Positions 34,220 to 46,257 of a stretch of DNA of 64,000 nucleotides are shown here, one piece after another. How positions within the stretch are numbered: the stretch's first letter is position 1; every line of letters starts with the position of its first letter. Location of the stretch: NCBI RefSeq assembly GCF_016808335.1, contig NC_053137.1, forward strand, positions 10,032,506 through 10,096,505, given 5' to 3'. The translations under genes were made by a program, and so were the position numbers. Source of the stretch: Panicum virgatum. Its lineage: Eukaryota; Streptophyta; Magnoliopsida; Poales; Poaceae. Below the pieces are notes generated by a model. That model saw only the letters and a program-made list of their open reading frames with translations. It made no database searches and was not told where the DNA came from.

Positions 34220-35605
34220 TGAAAGTGATCGGGTGCTCTAGCCTAAGAGAGGGAGGGGGTGAATTAGGCACTAATAAAAACTTAGACCTATGGCTCCAAC
34301 TAGTTTGCACAAAGCTTAAACTAAACCAAGCTATCTAGATGTGCAACTAGGTTGTTCTAGTGTGAAACCCCTATCCCAAAAGAGTTTAGCAACCTATAGC
34401 CTTTCCTATTAAGAAACTATTCTATGAAAGTAAAGGCACACAAATTGCTAGTATAAAATGCGGAAGCTTAAAGAGCGGGATAGGAGATAGCAAACTCTTG
34501 ACGCGGGTGTTTATCCCGTGGTTCGGTTAGCCACAAAGGCACACCTACATCCACGTTGTTGTAGCACTCACTAAGAGTATTGCTACTCGGCCACCAAGTC
34601 TCTTCCGTGAACACAATCACGGTCACCTTGGCCCCGGGTTCCACTAAGGAGCTTCTCCACAAAGGATGAGGGTCTCCACGTCCCCCGCACAAAGGTGTCG
34701 TCGCCGCTCCACACCAAGTCGGAGGGTCGATGACGTTGCCGGCGAGCTCCACGCTCCAAGGTGCCGGCGCACCAAGCTCTTGTTTTGGTTCACTAATGAA
34801 CCACAGCACAAAGGCTCTAAGCCTTGCAAACTCACTCACTAAGAGCTAATCCTTTACACAACACTCTCAAAGTGTGCTAAGGGCTAAGGATATGATCTTG
34901 ATGCTTTTGTATGGCTTGGAGATGTTCTTGGGTGTGTGTGGGATGTCCAGCAACTCCAGCAAGCTTCAAATGGCCGGGGTGAGGCGTATATATAGGCCAC
35001 CAAGTCTTGTAGCCGTTTCTCCAACGGTTAGCCGAAAAACTGTGTATCACCGGAAGAACCGATGCCTCTTGGCAGGGTAGCGTCAGTTCATCTGGTCACT
35101 CATAACACGAAGTAGCCGTTGGACTCCTGATGGCTGATGCAGAGACCACCGGTTGAACCGATGCTTTGCACCGATGCCTCACCGGTTCAACCGGTGCTGA
35201 AGGAATCTTCTCCTGGACGCTGACGTCATTACACCGGTGGTATGCACCGATGCCCCATCGGTTGAACCGGTGCTGAAGACACTTCTCCTGGGCACCTGAC
35301 ATCGTCTCTGGTACAAAGGACGGCCAATGCACCGATGCCCCTTTTTGACCCGTCGGTTCAACCGGTGCCTTGAGACCCGCGAGGGGCGGCTCCCCCTCGA
35401 CCCCCGTCCGCTAACCGGGTAGCGGAACCCCCGTAGGGGCTGCCCTTCGGGCCTTGCTACGCCTATTTTCTCTTTCTCTTTGTCATCACTTGAACCTAAA
35501 AGCCTGAGAATGATCATCTTAACAATCATATTAGTCCAAGTGTTGTGTTGTCATTCGATCACCAAAATCACTCGAAATGGCATAAATGGTGCCATGTTCG
35601 TTACA
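34220..35605 (-). mobile_element. Solo LTR (1386 bp), TSD TGCGT, inside CACTA 3
   Basis: On the minus strand it runs from TGTAACGAACATGG (35605) to GATCACTTTCA (34220). Perfect TGCGT repeats flank it (34215-34219 and 35606-35610). It holds CACCGGTTGAACCGATGC-type palindromes at about 35040-35370, like the larger Copia LTRs in this window, but its ends differ, so it is another family, probably also Copia of the SIRE/Maximus group. ORFs inside are incidental. Confidence 0.85.
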
Positions 35606-35620
35606 TGCGTATATTGTCAT

Positions 35621-36457
35621 GCGAAATTTTAGAGTGCTTGGAGATTTTATGAGCCGTTGAGGGGTCTAGGTCCAATGGTTAGGAAGGGGGAGGAACCAGT
35701 TACGAAGAACCAAAGACGTGGACCAGAACTTATAATTATGTGGGCCAGGAACCACTTATGGAAATAAGAGTAAGGGTATTTTAGTATTTTTTGTATCCTT
35801 TCAGTCAATAAATAGTAGATCACTTTCGAGAAAAAACGATCACCTGCTGCGATCTCTCTCGCGTGGAGCAGATCATCGCCGGCAGACCGCGGCTGGCGGA
35901 TCTGTGACGCTGGAGGCCTGCGCAGGGTGGCCAGGCTCCACGTGCCCTGTGGCGCGCGCCTCCGCAGGCTGGCTGTCCGGTGCTGCCACAGCCTGGCCAC
36001 CGTCGACCTCGACGCATCGGAGCTGCTGGTGGCCTTCGAGTACAGGGGCGCCGTTCCCAGCAGCACGTTCCTGACCATGCATGGCGGCGGCCTCCCTAAC
36101 TTCGCCTACTGCAAGGTCGACATCTCCAAGGAGGAGGTCAGGAGGAGGTCACGAGGCTAAGAGAGTTTCTATACTCTTGATCCAGAGCACAAAACGCCTG
36201 CACCTTGCCTCGGCTCAAGCATCGGCAGGGACGTGCTGCCCGTGCCCTTCCCTTTCCCACCTTGTATAGAGGATCCCACAGCGGTGCCCAGGCCACCGCC
36301 AGCCAGCGGATGGACAGTCGGAGTCTCGAGAGAACGGCGAAGCCAGACCCTTGATTGGAGAAAAAATAGCTTCTAATATTTTCTAAAGATCAACGGCTCT
36401 AATTTTTTTCAGAGGGGAGGAACCTCTAGTTCCTCCCAAGCACCGTAACAACTCTCG
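35621..36457 (+). mobile_element. Pack-MULE (837 bp), 9-bp TSD TATTGTCAT
   Basis: Nine-base direct repeats TATTGTCAT at 35612-35620 and 36458-36466 flank a segment whose ends are imperfect inverted repeats (left GCGAAATTTTAGAGTGCTTG, right complement CGAGAGTTGTTACGGTGCTT). Nine-base TSDs are the mark of Mutator-like elements. Instead of a transposase it carries an F-box/LRR gene fragment. It lies 15 bp from the solo LTR edge, in an intron of the CACTA 3 gene. Confidence 0.8.
35880..36160 (+). pseudogene. Captured F-box/LRR (FBD-like) protein gene fragment
   Basis: An open frame of about 90 codons reads 'LRRVARLHVPCGARLRRLAVRCC', 'ATVDLDASELLVAFEYRGAVP', 'FLTMHGG' and 'AYCKVDI'. This matches the leucine-rich part found in the large grass F-box/LRR family (regular substrate-recognition subunits of SCF ubiquitin ligases). 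There is no F-box and no start in context, and the frame ends in Arg/Glu-rich sequence. It is an internal piece carried by the Pack-MULE. Confidence 0.75.
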
Positions 36458-37729
36458 TATTGTCATTGGGTTGTTCTGATTTTTATTCCGAACAGGAAGC
36501 ATATACTGAGGCTGCTAAGGAGCTGCATGGTCCAGAATTCGACGCAACGCATGCTCCACTTGACAAAGTTGCTGTGTACAGGGCTGGGCGTGGAAAGAAA
36601 CATGGGCGGGCGGTATTTGATTGCTGATGGTTCCATTAATACTCCCTCAACTCTCTCAGATGTCCAAGCATCAGGTTGCCGGTCACAAACTGAAATACGC
36701 TCTCAGACATGTCAACAAACATATCCTCGTTATGGGCCATCGCAGCAAGAAAGTGAGGCAAGGAAGATTGTAGAGGAGAAGGTGGATAGCCAAACCGAGA
36801 TAATAAATTGTTTGAAAGAAGGTTATGCTGGTTTGGCCTTGGTAATTTTCCTCTTACTTGAAAAATGCCAAAGATTTTTTGCCTTTACCATATGCTTGTA
36901 TTGTGCATTTCTGTAGTTTAGTGCTAAGTTGCACGGTTTTATCTCAATATGTGTAGTCAGAATTCATATGTGAATAATATGATTGCTGTAGTGATTTAGC
37001 TAATGTATGTTCATTTATAATTATCGATGTAGATTATCCAAACACATCTCAATATACCAATCCCTCCACTGGTACTGCCTTCACAAACTGGATCATCTCA
37101 CCTGGTTAGTGCAGTTTGAATCATTCTGTTGTCATTTCAAACTCCAATATTCTCACTTGCTTGCTGAAAATGAAGGGCACATCTGGAGGATCCAACTCGG
37201 GTCCTGCAAACAGTGGTGCTGCTAGAGTGGTTGGAGAAGAGGAAGTGGTTGCAGATGAAGCTCATATTGATGAGTCCACGGCAAATCAGGCCAATTCAAC
37301 ATGATCTTACACTTCTCGGCTAACTTATTGCCTTTTGTCGAACTTGTGGTGACTCTCATATTGATCTGATGATGCTGTGCTCTTTTGTGAACCTTTAGAA
37401 CTTGTGACCCTTGTTGATTTCAGCATGTCATGACCTTGTGTGTAATCTAAACATGTAGGACTTGTTGGCATAGAGGGTATATATGGTTATTTTGTGACTT
37501 GTAAACTGTTTGAACATGTTAGCACGGAAGCCATGGATCTTTGATTTCAAGGCATGTGCCTGGTGGAAATGATGTATAAATTAGTTGACTGTGTGTTATC
37601 TAATTGTCATATGATTCTCTTGAAAAATGAGAGTATAATGATGGATCTACAAATTACAATGGTTTCACGGATTCCTGATATGCTAGAAATTCAGGGAATA
37701 TTTCTAGAAGCTATAAATCCCAAAAATGT

Positions 37730-38156
37730 GCAAATAATGTACCGAGTGTCTATAATAGCATAACAGTTGGGAGAATTGAAAGGAATCCCGAGTGTCTCCA
37801 ATTGAAAAACACTTGGGACAGTTGAAAACAATCCCGAGTGTCTAACACTCGGGACAGTTGAAATCAATCCCGAGTGCCCAACACTCGGGGAACATCGCAG
37901 TTACAGTGGCACGGAACCGTTAAGTCACTTGTTTCCCGTATGCTCGTTGTTAGCCGTGTGTCTGAACTTACTCTCGGGAAAATTTCATATTAGCCAAGTG
38001 TTTCTCTGTGACACTCGGGAATCATTAAATTTCCCGACCTGACACCGCGGAGTGCAGTTCACCGAGTGTCCACCTTCGGGAAAGATTGTCCCTGAGTGTT
38101 TTTGTGATGATCCCGAGCGTTCTTGATACTAGGGAACTTCACAGATTCTGGTAGTG
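37730..38156. repeat. Right subterminal repeats of CACTA 3
   Basis: At least eight copies of CCGAGTGT or its complement ACACTCGG(G) occur in both orientations before the CAGATTCTGGTAGTG terminus. The same motif fills 32690-32850 at the left end. Confidence 0.8.
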
Positions 38157-38159
38157 AGA

Positions 38160-39713
38160 CATGGCCATGGCGTGGTGATCGCGAATGGCAGCGCGACGTC
38201 GGGGTGGCGATCACGCACACGGGCTGAGGAGGCCGGCGGGGGTGATCTAATCTGCCGGGGAGTGTCAGTCCCGAGTGGAGCAGATCAGAGGTTGATGCGG
38301 CGTGGGGATTCGCGACGCAGGTGAGGGGAGGGTGGTGGCTGCCGCGGAGAAGAGGTGCGGCGGCCTCGGAGGGAAGAAGTGACGCCGACACGTGAGGAAG
38401 CGCAGCGGCCGGGGCAGGGGGGAGGGCTTGCCGAGAGGGCAGCGCCAAGAGGAAAGGAGGGTAGGCGGCGGCGCGTGGGGGGGGGGGGGGGCGGCGGCCT
38501 AGGGCAGCGGAAGCGAGAGGGGTAGGTCACCCGGTTTCTGACACCATGTAGAATTTAGGGTAACAGCTCACACTCTTGGACGGGGGGTCGCTTTCATTAT
38601 ATAGCCTCTAAGGGCCTGCAGTACAATACAGTTTTACAATACGGGACTAAACTACTGTACATGTCTAATAGTGCAGCTGGTTGATTGGTTGCACCAAATG
38701 TTGGATTTTTGGATTATATCTAGCTCAAGTGATTATACTTCACAAACCATGTATCGGGTTGACTAAATTGCACAGCTCTATCATTGTTATGTGATCAGCT
38801 CATTTATCCCTCTCATTTTTTGACCGTTGATCTGAGAATTTCAATCAACACAATTTATTAATATTTTTCCGCGTCGTTGGTACGAGGCTTGGAGTCAAGT
38901 CAAGTCAACCTCTCGGCGTGTTCATCCTGCATCTGCTTCTTATACCTACTATGCACCTACCAATCATTGGTCTCTGTCGGTCTTTCTGAGATCGATCTGC
39001 ATCCTCTTCCGTGGGCAGCCAGAGCTAAGCTTCTCCCAGGCCCTCTCCAGGTCAGACTGCTCAGACCTGAGAATATACCCATGTCTCGTTGATTTCAGAC
39101 GAATTTTGGGACAGAAATGTATGTTTCTGTGCGTATCCTAGCCAACATTAGATTCAATCTGTAGGAATGTTTGAAAGAATGGGCTTTCAGATTTGCATGC
39201 TAACTGATTCAAATGGGCAATGAATGAAAATTCCTCAACGTCCGTACAACAAATGTGCCTATGACTCATGGATCAAGAACACTGAGAACGGAAGTTTCAA
39301 CCCAGTTCTGATGGCAACCACATTACCTCTCTAAATGCATTATCGTCAGCATGGCGTTTTCATTGTTTTCCTCAACCACGCCTTCTTTCAGTATGAAGTA
39401 CTAAATGTAGGTAAATAAAAAAACTAATTGCATAGTTTTAATGTAGGTAAATAAAAAAACTAATTACATAGTTTTGATGTATGTTGCGAGACGAATCTTT
39501 TGAGCCTAGTTAGCCTATGGTAGGACAATATTTACCACATACAAACGAAAAGTGCTACAGTACTTTTTTGCAACTAAACACAGCCCGTGTGAATTTCTTG
39601 TTTGGCTTCCTTTTCTTCTTAGCGTCAGCTGATTTTCATATATTTAGTTTTTTTGCTCAATTTACACTGAAAATTTTACTCCGAGGAAAGATTAGGTGAA
39701 AATTTTGTGTAAT
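38160..39713. other. Unassigned intergenic DNA with minor repeats
   Basis: 38160-38530 is GC-rich with low-complexity ORFs and a G-run near 38477. 39404-39478 holds two tandem copies of about 37 bp containing AGGTAAATAAAAAAACTAAT. This is followed by 'GCGAGACGAATCTTTTGAGCC' type sequence ending in 'CTAAACACAGCCC', which resembles a truncated miniature inverted-repeat element. No gene seen. Confidence 0.45.
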
Positions 39714-39718
39714 CTGTA

Positions 39719-41738
39719 TGTTGCCGCGGGAAACTGACGGAAGTCCGGCAGTCAACACAATGATGAGCTGGGAGATCACGCTGCTGCTACCCTCGTCTCT
39801 CCTCATGCGGCTCGTGGTCGGCTTCGGTGATGGTTCAGGGCGTGCCACCTGTCTTGACCTGCAACCCGGAAGGGATGAGTGATGCGGCTTTCGCCTCCTG
39901 CTTTCCTGCGTCACACGAGAGTAAACGTCAAATTCCTAGCAGATCGCTCGGATCGGCACTTGTCAACCCCAGAGTCTTGCAACGGCAAAATCAGCCGATC
40001 GGGGGACATTCTCAGACGTATCGGCATATCTGCCGATTGTAGATGCATTTAATAAACAACAATAAATACAATGTAAACCGCATCTATAAAAGACATAAAC
40101 CTGCTCCAGAACATGATATGGGTAAATCTATCCATCTAAATCGGCTCTTGCTACGCATAACCTAGATCAATCTAAGCATACATGAATATAACCTAGGATC
40201 TCTAAACAAATTCATCCACACGAATAGATCTAATCTAAGACATATCGGGCAGGGTGTTTGGCACACGCTATCCTATCAGCAGGTCGTATGCACGTGTTGC
40301 AGCGCACGTCGTGGATTGTAACAAACAGCTAGGTAATGTGTTCCGAACAAATATGGCACAACGGAAAGGTCAATCTTGCCGATCGCGTGGATCGGCACTC
40401 TGGGGCATCGGCAAATAAGCCGATTCCGGTCATGGTACGTTAGTTTGATAATCAAAGCAGCTCCAAAGATAAAACTGATCTGAAATATGAAATAGACGAT
40501 CTGCTTACCCAGATCGGTTCTTGCTAAATGTAACAAATCGATCAAGAGAAAGGGCCAGATGAACATAAATCATATTAGAAAATAGATTGAATTAAAGGAT
40601 AGATAAACAGTACACGTGATTATAGGAACATCCTGACTTACCAGGGCCAGATAAACAACGCGTATGAATATAGGAACATCCTTAACGCAACCTACGTAAC
40701 TAACCATGATAGACTAACATAGGAACATCCAATCTGATAAACCGATCTACTATGCATAGCATAACCAAAACTTCCTAGAGGGAGTCATCTGTGAGAGCTG
40801 ATTCATCTACAAAATACCAGACAAGGTGCCCGCATCATACCAACATGATACGCATCACGGATAAACGCATGTTACTGATTATATAAAGAGATTAAACCGT
40901 ACGAAACAAGCTACACGCGAACCGATCTACTTCAAGAAACTCAAATACATATGAGATCAATAAACATGTAAGATAACTAGCAGATCTTGCCAACAACAAC
41001 GCTTAGTACAAGATCTACCATCGGCACAAGGATAAAAGTAAGTGCCCCAGCCGCTAGCGCGACCGGGCCCTAATGGCACTTACTTGAAAGACCCTCAAAG
41101 GCTAGGGTTTGGCGATGCGCCAGGGTTGATGTGGTGACGCCGTTTGCGTAAGAGCGTATGACGTGATTTTATTAGATGGAACAAGGAACATATTTATAGT
41201 CTGAAGACTTCTTGCCGTGCAAGGCAACCCCTAAATTCTTTCCTAACCGAAGACTAGAGATAATCTTAAACTCTTTCCTAAATTACAACTCAATAAGGAC
41301 TCTAAGACTAGATAACATGACCTGGACTCTTCCTTCCACCGGTCCAGATCTTCATAAAGCTTCTACATATCAGCCGAAACATGTCATATAATTGTGGCAG
41401 ATTCTGGTCGTCCTATTATTTCGGCATTTCCCATCGACTCTGAGCGAATCTGGACGTGATTCCAGTTGTATTGGAAAGCTTATCTCCTTAGTTTTCCATG
41501 CATATCTAGAACGTCCAAAACGGAGTCCGTATGTGGCTTGGGCGTCCGTTTTCGTCCGGCCTACTTCTGCAGTCCGAACTTCGACATGAATTAGGCCCCC
41601 ACGACTTCATCATGGCTTGAGCCTTGAACATATATTTGGCCAAACTTATAAAATAAGCTTTATCAAGTTAGTTCCTTCATCATAGGCATTTTCTGGTATT
41701 TTGGCTTAACCACTCTTAGCCAAAATCCGGTGGCAACA
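39719..41738 (-). mobile_element. Solo LTR (2020 bp), TSD CTGTA
   Basis: On the plus strand it starts TGTTGCCGCGGG (39719) and ends CCGGTGGCAACA (41738), an inverted TGTTGCC/GGCAACA pair with perfect CTGTA repeats outside (39714-39718 and 41739-41743). The TATA box CTATAAATA (complement of 41191-41199) and downstream AG-rich leader put transcription on the minus strand. Repeated 'GATCGGCA' / 'TGCCGATC' motifs occur at 39950-40450. The long LTR and leader style suggest a Ty3/Gypsy element; no internal part is left. Confidence 0.85.
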
Positions 41739-42032
41739 CTGTAATCTCCGGCTCGGTGCTCTACACGGCCAGCCATAATAATGTCCGGTAGCCATGCATG
41801 ATCACAACCTTGTTTTCAGACCGGTGTAGCAAACGACATGCATGTCTTGAGGAAATTAATACGGAGTACATTAACCATATTTCAGGTAGAAACGTGCCTG
41901 GCGTGCTCCATTTTTAAATTTTGAAAGATAGCGTGTGGTCATGCATATCCCCGCTGATTTGATCGATTCAAATGTTAGAGGGGACGGTATTTAAGAGCTA
42001 GTCTTACTGTGATAAGTAACTGACAATAACAG

Positions 42033-44095
42033 TGAGGGACCGAAAAGGCGACCAGAGGGGGGTGAATGAGAGCCGATAAAAAATTATCGCAATCGGAAAC
42101 TCGGCTTAAGATCCCAAGTACACACCCAACCCTAGAACCCTAGGTGAAGTGTGGAGTAGCTATGGATGAGCTATATCAACACAAAGCAACCCTAGAAACA
42201 AGCGAGAACAATCGCGGAAGCAAGCACGAAAAACAGCACAAGAAACCGCAATAGAGAACGCACGGTATAACTCACCGGTTGATCCGACGTACGGATTTAA
42301 ACAGCATCGGTTCAACCGATGAGACAGAGCCGACAGCAGAGAGAAGCGAGCACCGGTTGATCCGACGTATAGATTAACAAGGCGTCGGTTCAACCGGCGA
42401 TGCTACACCAGATGATTCGACAAAATCAAACGCCAACGCTGGTGCAGTTGTCCAGAGGGACCACAAAACTGAGATTCCAAGCACCGGTTAAACCGACGTA
42501 ACAAAAATTCGAACACCGGTGCAGTTGTCCAAAGAGACTGCAAAATGAATCACACTGAACACCGGTTGAACCGACGCTCAGAAATTTCTATACGCCAGTG
42601 TAACGAGTCAAACAGCACACTCTCGGTCTCTGGTGAAGATTCACCGGTCGATCCGATGCATGTGGAACTATTGCACCGGTGTAACCAAACAAAAAGGCCA
42701 AAAACCCTAATGAGCGAAAAATCAACTCACCGGTTGATCCGACGCAACATATCACAAGCGTCGGTTTAACCGGTGATAAGAAAAATTCTGCTCGTGCCCA
42801 GAAACGATTTTTCAGCCTGCGACCTTTGGAAATCTTGATGATTGGAGGATCAAATCAAGTCCAAAGGAGCTCAAATTTTGTAGGCATGATCACAGAGGAC
42901 TTGTGAACATGTCCACGGAAGGAATCGACGAATCACGCCATGATTTGGGAGGAATCGAGGAATTTCCGAGCAAGAATAGGGTATTCTCTAGAACTCAAAA
43001 ACTTCGAATTGAAGGGACTCATGATTCCGTGGGTTTTAGCACTAGGCTAGATGGATTAGAATCACTTCAAAGAGTCACATGATCTTCAAGAAACAACCCA
43101 TCATCTCGTGCTCAAGAATCGACAAAGGAAAATCGAATTTCAACTCATGGAAGGCACACAAAGTAGGAAATTGATTCAAATTCAAAAGCCCCGAGGGCAC
43201 AAGGAAGATAGGGCCTCCTTTCCCAATCAATCTCAGTACAAAGTCTCAAAAATCCATACTTCAAATCCTACCCCTAGAGAAGATGGAGGAAGAACAAAGA
43301 GAGAGGGGGAGGAGACACACGGGAGGAGAAGGGGGCGGCGCCAGACAGGGGGTAAAGAGAGAGAGGGGTGAGGGGGTATTTATGGTGCCCACGCAGGGGT
43401 CCAAAATACCCTTAGACTTAAACTAGAGACTAAAACGCCCGTAGGGGCAAAACCGGAAATATCTACATGATCTCATTCGACAGCCGAGGTTCTTTCTTCG
43501 AATCGGAGTCTTTTCCGCGATGCCGCCACGTAGATGAAGATCCGATCCACGGTTTTGGAGGGTCCGCGAAACCCGGGTAGGTGGCCGGTTTTGAGAAAAC
43601 CGCCAAAACTCCACGCGCAGGAAGATTTCCGCCTCCACGCCGTGGTCCTGGACGTCGTTCCCGCCTCGGCCATCTGACGGCCCTAGACGCCGCCCGACGC
43701 CCGTCACCTCCTCGCCCGCAGCGAGGCCCTAGATGTCGTCAATGCCCGTTCCTCCGCCAGTTCCGAGACCGACGCCCGTGCCTCCACGAATTGGTGTCTT
43801 CAACCGCCATCCGCCAGACTTGGTTTTGTGGTGCAAACCAAGAAACCCGCCATCCACCGGTGCTTGCGCCCTCGATCCAGGAGTGGACGCCACAGCTGCC
43901 GCCCGGCCCGAGCTCCGATCCCGGCTGCCCTTCACCGCCGTCCACCGCACGGTCCGTTGTCCACAGCACCTCCATGGCAGCTCTCCGTCGACACTTGACG
44001 CCCGTGTACCTGCAACCAAAGACCAAGCACATGATCACACCGCACGGTTGACAATTCACTCATCACAACCAGGAGTGAGTACTCCACATTCCTCA
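42033..44095 (-). repeat. 3' LTR of the Copia element (2063 bp)
   Basis: On the minus strand it starts TGAGGAATGTGG (44095) and ends TCCCTCA (42033), like the solo LTR at 29696-31614. It has the GC-rich U3 (44000-43560), a TATA-like ATAAATA near 43378, a CT-rich leader and nine or so CACCGGTTGATCCGACG-type palindromes between 42270 and 42780. Confidence 0.88.
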
Positions 44096-45472
44096 ATCTC
44101 CCCCTTGATGAGTGCATTGTCAACACACCACAATCGAACCAGAAACGAACTAAGAGAGAAGCAAAAACCGAGAAGAACAAGAAAGAAGGAGAACTCGAAC
44201 AAGTGACAAAAGCTCGAAAGAAGTAAGAACAAGTCACTTGACCAAGCAGAAATCGATTCCCTAAGACAAGGGCAACGGCTCAACGCAATCGATTAAACAC
44301 AAGCATGACTCCTCAAAGACAGAGGCAGGGCTCGACACAGTCATGCCAGAAGCGAAAGGAAAACCAGGAGCTAAACAAAGTACAAACTCCCACTGAAATG
44401 CATTTCCCCCTTATCAAGTTTTTGAAACTCACAAAAAATCAAACAATTTTCCCCCTTGTTCGATCACTAAACTTCTCCCCCTTGTTGGCACATGCACACA
44501 TCAAGACTAAACAGACCTAAAACTCCCCCTGAACATATGCTATGCAATGAATGCAATGCAGGAGGTGTAAGTGAAAGCATTCAGAGATACAAGGATATGA
44601 GCAACATCTATTTACAATCATGTGTGTATCCATAAACAAGACCTGCATCTAGCTCAACATGGTATATCAAAACATGTCTAGAGCTTAGCAAGTTCAGTTT
44701 AGCAGAAATAAAAGCATCACCCATGATCTAGCACTAACAAGTAGGGAATGGAAATTAGTGCTAATCAAAATCATACAGGTGAGCAAAAAACAGCCAAAAC
44801 ATGTTGCAAACACCCATTTTGCAATCAAATTATATCAAGCAAATGTTAATGCCAGGGGTTGAAAGCTTGTCATGTTTTACTTAGCAACGATGCCAAGCCT
44901 ATGCCAAAGGCAATCAGAAGCTTAAGACACTCGTTTCAGTCCTGCACAGCCTTGCCCGGGTTCTCACAAGTGCAAAGTGAGCCGTCCCGAAAGCTCGATC
45001 AGTGCGACAAGCAATCCCACCTGGATCTTCCCATTCCATTTCCAGCACAATTCAATCAATTTTATCAATTTTTAGATCATGTCAAATATGAATTGCTGAA
45101 CCAGGATGAGTTGCAACAAGTTAAGTATCAAGAAGCTCACTAGCATGAATAAGATAGTAAAGCATATCAACACGCCCTAACATGCTAGTAGCCAAGACAG
45201 GGTGACCATGTTTTTAGATTTTCAAAACAAAAGCAGCTCTACTCAGAGGATGTAATATACACAGAAGAGCAAGCTGAACATGATCACATTTATAAACTCA
45301 CACTAGCAAGCACTAGGAGGTCATAGCAATGTATACAAGAATGCTAGTGCAAGTGACGCAATGCAAAAATGCTGAAATGTACAATGCAAGTACAAAATGC
45401 AGCTACCAAACCTAGAAAAACGAAGAGAAAAAGAATCAAGCCCTACAAAGCTAACCAAAGAAAAACTAGCAA
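44096..45472 (-). other. Polypurine tract and 3' non-coding region of the Copia element
   Basis: The minus-strand run CATCAAGGGGGAGAT lies directly before the LTR start, as in other Copia elements of this group. The remaining 1.35 kb between it and the RNase H stop has no long ORF. An envelope-like gene, known from some SIRE elements, is not visible. Confidence 0.65.
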
Positions 45473-46257
45473 CTAAAAGGGGTAACAAACCCCAAGCTCC
45501 CATCGCAAGCGAGCAAAAGTCTCATGCTCAAGTGGTTTGGTAAAGATATCTGCTGTTTGCCTCTCGGATGGTACATGGATCATGTCTATGTGGCCTCTCT
45601 CATGGTTATCTTGCAGGAAGTAGAATCTGATGTCTATGTGTTTGGTTCTGGAGTGGAGCACTGGGTTCTTTGCAATGCAAATGGAAGACATGTTGTCTAC
45701 AAAGATGGGAACCCTACCAAAACTCAACCCATAATCCTGCAATGTTTGTTTCATCTAAAGAATCTGAGAGCAGCAGCTAGCAGCGGCAACGTATTCGGCT
45801 TTTGTGGAAGAGAGTGCTACACTAGCTTGCTTGCGAGAGGACCACAAAACCAGCGATGTACCGAGAAAGTGACAAGTGCCAGAAGTCGACTTGCGATCCA
45901 GCCGACACCCGCCAAAATCGGCATCCAAAAAGACAACCAAGACAAGAGATGAATCCGCAGAATACCAAAGACCGAACTCAGGAGTGAACTTGAGGTACCT
46001 GAAGATGTGTTTCACCACTTGCTTGTGGGAGGTGCGCGGCGAAGCTTGATACCGCGCACAGAGGCCGACATCGAACTGAATGTCCGGCCGCGTCGCCGTC
46101 AGGTACAGAAGGGAGCCAATCATGCTCATGTACTCCTTCTGGTCCACCGCCTCGCCGTCCAAGTCCGCATCAAACGCCGTCGATGTACTGATCAGAGTCG
46201 GCTGAGGAGACAAGTCACTCATGTCGAACTTCCTCAGGAAGTCCTTGGTGTACTTGG

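Larger units (their letters stand above)
33163..37304 (+). pseudogene. Plant transposase, Ptta/En/Spm (Transposase_24) type, broken
   Basis: Exon-like pieces on the plus strand show the domain of TNPA-like CACTA proteins. Around 33505-33700: 'FRCPNGMENAARRVVRN', 'IQSVIIYYNRVLGKK' and 'DLTVEEYVQ'. Around 33770-33930: 'IPWWAQKAPEAWELAAELKW' and 'GASHRQGS'. A further exon is at 34056-34160. The distal part 36494-36620 reads 'EAYTEAAKELHGPEFDATHA' and 'VYRAGRGKKHGRAVF' and carries frame breaks. A Gly/Glu-rich tail ends at 37304. GT-AG borders fit at several points. The family binds CACTA subterminal repeats. The gene is split by a solo LTR and a Pack-MULE in the intron before 36494 and has stops. 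Confidence 0.7.
32660..38156 (+). mobile_element. CACTA transposon 3, non-autonomous, with nested insertions
   Basis: Both termini show the perfect 15-bp inverted repeat CACTACCAGAATCTG (32660-32674 and complement at 38142-38156). Subterminal sequence at both ends is packed with CCGAGTGT / ACACTCGG motifs. It holds a decayed Transposase_24-type gene but no TNP2. A solo LTR and a Pack-MULE are inserted in the gene. The flanking triplets differ (CCT left, AGA right), so no TSD is visible. Either the flanks have mutated or the two ends came together by rearrangement. Confidence 0.78.

Noticed and set aside
32690..38110. Dense short repeats that might be a CRISPR-like or satellite array
   Set aside because: The repeats are CACTA subterminal motifs in both orientations with irregular spacing; the genome is eukaryotic.
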